Source: Phycisphaerae bacterium
Lineage (GTDB): Bacteria; Planctomycetota; Phycisphaerae; JAAYCJ01
Assembly: GCA_015486815.1 (NCBI GenBank)
Contig: WFQY01000222.1
Span: forward strand, 1-8,679
DNA: 8,679 nt
Direction of reading: 5' to 3'
Shown here: piece after piece, positions 6,499 through 8,679 of the stretch
Layout: every line of letters starts with the position of its first letter
How positions within the stretch are numbered: the first letter of the stretch is position 1
Position numbers and translations under genes: made by a program
Notes under the pieces: generated by a model
The model's database searches: none
What the model was told of the DNA's origin: nothing
What the model saw: the letters and a program-made list of their open reading frames with translations, nothing else

Positions 6499-7722
6499 CT
6501 ATTTATTTTGCTCGCTCTGCTGCTGAGCTTGTTTTAACTCCTGAGGGTCGCGGTCGAGCATAAACCTTGCCTGATTGATATCCTCGGGCAGATACCACTT
6601 TCTGACCTTAGGCAGTAGTTTTTCAACCGTACTGAGCAGCAGACGCGTAAGTACGACATTCGGACTTTCCTGATAGCGTGGCAGAAGTGCTTGCAGATAT
6701 TCAGCATCGGCACGGGCGGATTCGACCACCTTCGTTTTATATATCTTAGCGTCAGCTAAAATGTCCTGTACCGCACCACCCGCCTGATCTAACAGATTTC
6801 GCACCCTTTTGCGCACCTCGGTCAGCTTGGGGTCGTTGGTCTTTTCAAGCTTCTGCTCAAGCATAATAGCTTGTATAAGATCCTGATATCCGGAACCTGC
6901 GGTTTTAGTGAGTAATTCGGTTTCGTCGCCGAGTGCTTCTTGTATCTTTGCGTGTTTTTCCTCCGCTGCATTCCGTACATCAACGAAATATTTTACTACC
7001 TGCCTCGGCGGCTCGATTTTTGTAATCAGCACATCGTCAAGTTTTAATCCGCATTCCATAGCTAACAATTCTCTGTTGAGATAATCCTTGACCATACGTG
7101 CAAAAGCGGTTTTCCTCGGGCCTATCAAATCGTCAACTTTGAAATTGGTAGCTGAATATATGATAGCTTCGTCTGCCAAATCGGTAACAAGTTTTTTCTC
7201 CGGAATCGTTTCCGGATGTTCAGCCCCATAGACGCTTCGGACGTAATCATAGGCATCGATAATACGATATTTTATATTCATATTAACGTGCAGGAGATTT
7301 GCATCGCCTGTAATAACTTCGTGGTCTTTTCCCGGTACGAGCGAAGTACCTACTCGCCTGCTTTTACCCTGAAGTTTTTCCTGCTCGGTAAGATAATACC
7401 AGAATTCACAATCGACACTTCTGAGCGTCTCTTTCGGAATCTTTATTACCCTATCGATAGGCTCAGGCCAAGCGATATGGAAGCCCGGCTTAAGTTCTCT
7501 TTCGGGTCCGGTACCGACGACCTTTCCGAATCGCATTACCAGAGCGACTTCTTCGGGCTTGACGGTAAACGTCCCGCTAAGCAGGAACATAACAACCACA
7601 AATATCATAATCCATTTGAGGATCTTAAAGCATACCTGCAGGGCATCTACCAAAGCCTGACTCGCCTGGTCGGTATCGTTTGTATTTCCATTAGCAACTT
7701 TTTGCTCTTGCATCTGTGCCAT
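6499..7722 (-). CDS. hflK: HflK, SPFH/band 7 membrane protein (FtsH modulator)
   Basis: 407 residues. In other bacteria HflK and HflC assemble into a large membrane-anchored cage around the FtsH protease and regulate its access to substrates. A polar cytoplasmic N-terminus (1-31) precedes one membrane helix (about 32-52), after which comes the SPFH domain: VKPEEVALVMRFGKV (54-68), LKPGFHIAWPEPIDRV (77-92) and the family hallmark TGDANLLHVNMNIKYRI (138-154). A coiled-coil region with AAEEKHAKIQEA (252-263) follows, and the HflK-type end ADAKIYKTKVVESARADAEY (323-342), then LLPRYQESPNVV and a Gln-rich C-terminus. Compared with E. coli HflK the coiled-coil part contains extra sequence, roughly residues 264-318. 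Start at 7722: AGGG with 8-nt spacing. It follows hflC by 26 nt, the reverse of the E. coli hflK-hflC order. A generic SPFH protein is the alternative, but the tail matches HflK. Confidence 0.88.
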   Translation of the reverse strand: MAQMQEQKVANGNTNDTDQASQALVDALQVCFKILKWIMIFVVVMFLLSGTFTVKPEEVALVMRFGKVVGTGPERELKPGFHIAWPEPIDRVIKIPKETLRSVDCEFWYYLTEQEKLQGKSRRVGTSLVPGKDHEVITGDANLLHVNMNIKYRIIDAYDYVRSVYGAEHPETIPEKKLVTDLADEAIIYSATNFKVDDLIGPRKTAFARMVKDYLNRELLAMECGLKLDDVLITKIEPPRQVVKYFVDVRNAAEEKHAKIQEALGDETELLTKTAGSGYQDLIQAIMLEQKLEKTNDPKLTEVRKRVRNLLDQAGGAVQDILADAKIYKTKVVESARADAEYLQALLPRYQESPNVVLTRLLLSTVEKLLPKVRKWYLPEDINQARFMLDRDPQELKQAQQQSEQNK

Positions 7723-7748
7723 AGTATTTTCCCTGTCAAACTTACTTG

Positions 7749-8679
7749 TTATTTTTTACTCTGCGATTTATTTATTTGTTTGCCTTTTAGCTCCTTGCCT
7801 TTGTCAGCTGGCTTCTGTTTCGTCAGCCAAGAAATTATATTGGAGTCAAGCAAATCGAAAGGCGGAACGTTGCGAGCTTCGAGTATAAGTGTCGATCGCT
7901 TTGGCAAGATTTCTTTGAGCGTTTCAAGCCGTTTGATGAAATTGTGAAGCTGAGGATGCTTTGCAAATATCTCATAATATTTGGCAGCTTCCACATCACC
8001 TTCGCCTCTTATGGTGATTGCTTCGGCTCGTGCGCGATTTTCTATATCGCCTGCAAGTTTATTCGCACGTGCACGAATCTGCTTGGCAATTCCTTCACCT
8101 TCGGCACGATATTTCTTAGCAAGCTGTTCCCGTTCCTGTTTCATTCTCTCGAAAACCTTTTTGGTAGCATCTTCGGGTAGCTCAAGTCGTTTGATTCCCA
8201 CCTTCGCCACCTGAATACCATAACTTGAAAGCGCTTGATCACCTATAATCTTCGTTAGCTCTTTTTCTATCTGTGCGAACTTCATTTTCTTCGGATCGGT
8301 ACTGACAAAGTCCTCGAAGTTATGTTTACCGACTACCTTGCCCATCGCATCGTGAGCGAGACCGGTAAGAACGACCTCTGCCTTTTCAGGCGTGCCTATT
8401 TCCTTTAGATATCTTATCACGCTTGCTTTGTCGGGCGATATACGCCAAGCGGTATAAACCGTTACGGTAATGCTCTGCTCGTCAGCGGTGAACAGCTGTT
8501 CGAGCTTACTCTCGTGTACACGAAGACGATTGTCGAACATCGTTACCTGTTCGATAGGCCAAGGCCATTTCCATTCCAGACCAGCGGAACTTTCGCCACT
8601 GATAGTCCTCGTTACCTTGCCGAACGTCGTAACGACAGCTGTGTTGGTAAACGGTACGGAGAACGCTATCATATACAAC
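7749..8679 (-). CDS. hflC: HflC, SPFH/band 7 membrane protein (FtsH modulator), 5' partial
   Basis: Partner of HflK in the FtsH-regulating membrane cage. The frame runs off the right edge. The first visible residues (LYMIAFSVPFTNTAVVTTFGKV) are the end of the usual N-terminal helix running into the SPFH domain, and the TTG at 8678 reads as an internal Leu, so the real start is outside the window. 309 residues are visible, against about 330 for E. coli HflC. Numbering from that Leu: SPFH core with VVTTFGKV (15-22), GLEWKWPWPIEQV (33-45), FDNRLRVHE (48-56); the HflC hallmark GIKRLELPEDATKKVFERMK (161-180); a coiled coil with YRAEGEG (190-196) and IRGEGDVEAAKYYEIFAKHP (223-242); and the C-terminal FIKRLETLKEIL segment. 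It is the first visible gene of the minus-strand operon; its promoter must be beyond 8679. Confidence 0.88.
   Translation of the reverse strand, partial: LYMIAFSVPFTNTAVVTTFGKVTRTISGESSAGLEWKWPWPIEQVTMFDNRLRVHESKLEQLFTADEQSITVTVYTAWRISPDKASVIRYLKEIGTPEKAEVVLTGLAHDAMGKVVGKHNFEDFVSTDPKKMKFAQIEKELTKIIGDQALSSYGIQVAKVGIKRLELPEDATKKVFERMKQEREQLAKKYRAEGEGIAKQIRARANKLAGDIENRARAEAITIRGEGDVEAAKYYEIFAKHPQLHNFIKRLETLKEILPKRSTLILEARNVPPFDLLDSNIISWLTKQKPADKGKELKGKQINKSQSKK

Noticed and set aside
7216..7947. Plus-strand 243-codon open frame across the hflK/hflC junction
   Set aside because: Fully antisense to two clearly conserved SPFH genes; its protein looks like random complement with no recognisable motif.

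Overview
The window looks like chromosomal core sequence from a moderate-GC bacterium. My best guess is an anaerobic member of the Planctomycetota (Phycisphaerae/Sedimentisphaerales type). This rests on protein character (an HflC/HflK pair next to an ABC-2 exporter and a large anchored helical-repeat protein, plus a FeoB-associated Cys-rich peptide) and not on any rRNA or marker gene, so the lineage call is an inference. There is no sign of phage, transposon, CRISPR, tRNA or rRNA.

Left part, + strand (1-1873): a sugar-isomerase (SIS) domain protein resembling the isomerase half of GlmS and the AgaS/GlmD deaminases. It is cut at the left edge and followed 31 nt later by a PIG-L/LmbE-family metal-dependent deacetylase. 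The two probably form one transcription unit for amino-sugar use: one enzyme removes an N-acetyl group and the other handles the amino-sugar phosphate. A possible terminator lies at 1887-1937.

Right part, - strand (8679 down to 1982): a compact operon read right to left. It contains HflC (5' end outside the window), HflK, an ABC-2 exporter ATPase with a long acidic C-terminal tail, its six-helix permease with a large extracytoplasmic domain, a membrane-anchored helical-repeat protein, and finally a 57-codon gene for a FeoB-associated Cys-rich membrane protein. Gaps are 26, 12, 3, 6 and 59 nt, so at least the first five genes are probably co-transcribed and in part translationally coupled. The + and - strand units converge in about 108 nt of non-coding DNA (1874-1981).

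The point of most interest is the tight linkage of an SPFH scaffold pair (HflC/HflK, normally the membrane cage around the FtsH protease) with a dedicated ABC-2 transporter and an anchored helical-repeat protein. This suggests a membrane-microdomain or envelope-maintenance module. A second point is the small Cys-rich gene at 1982-2155, which is easy to miss and has no FeoB beside it.
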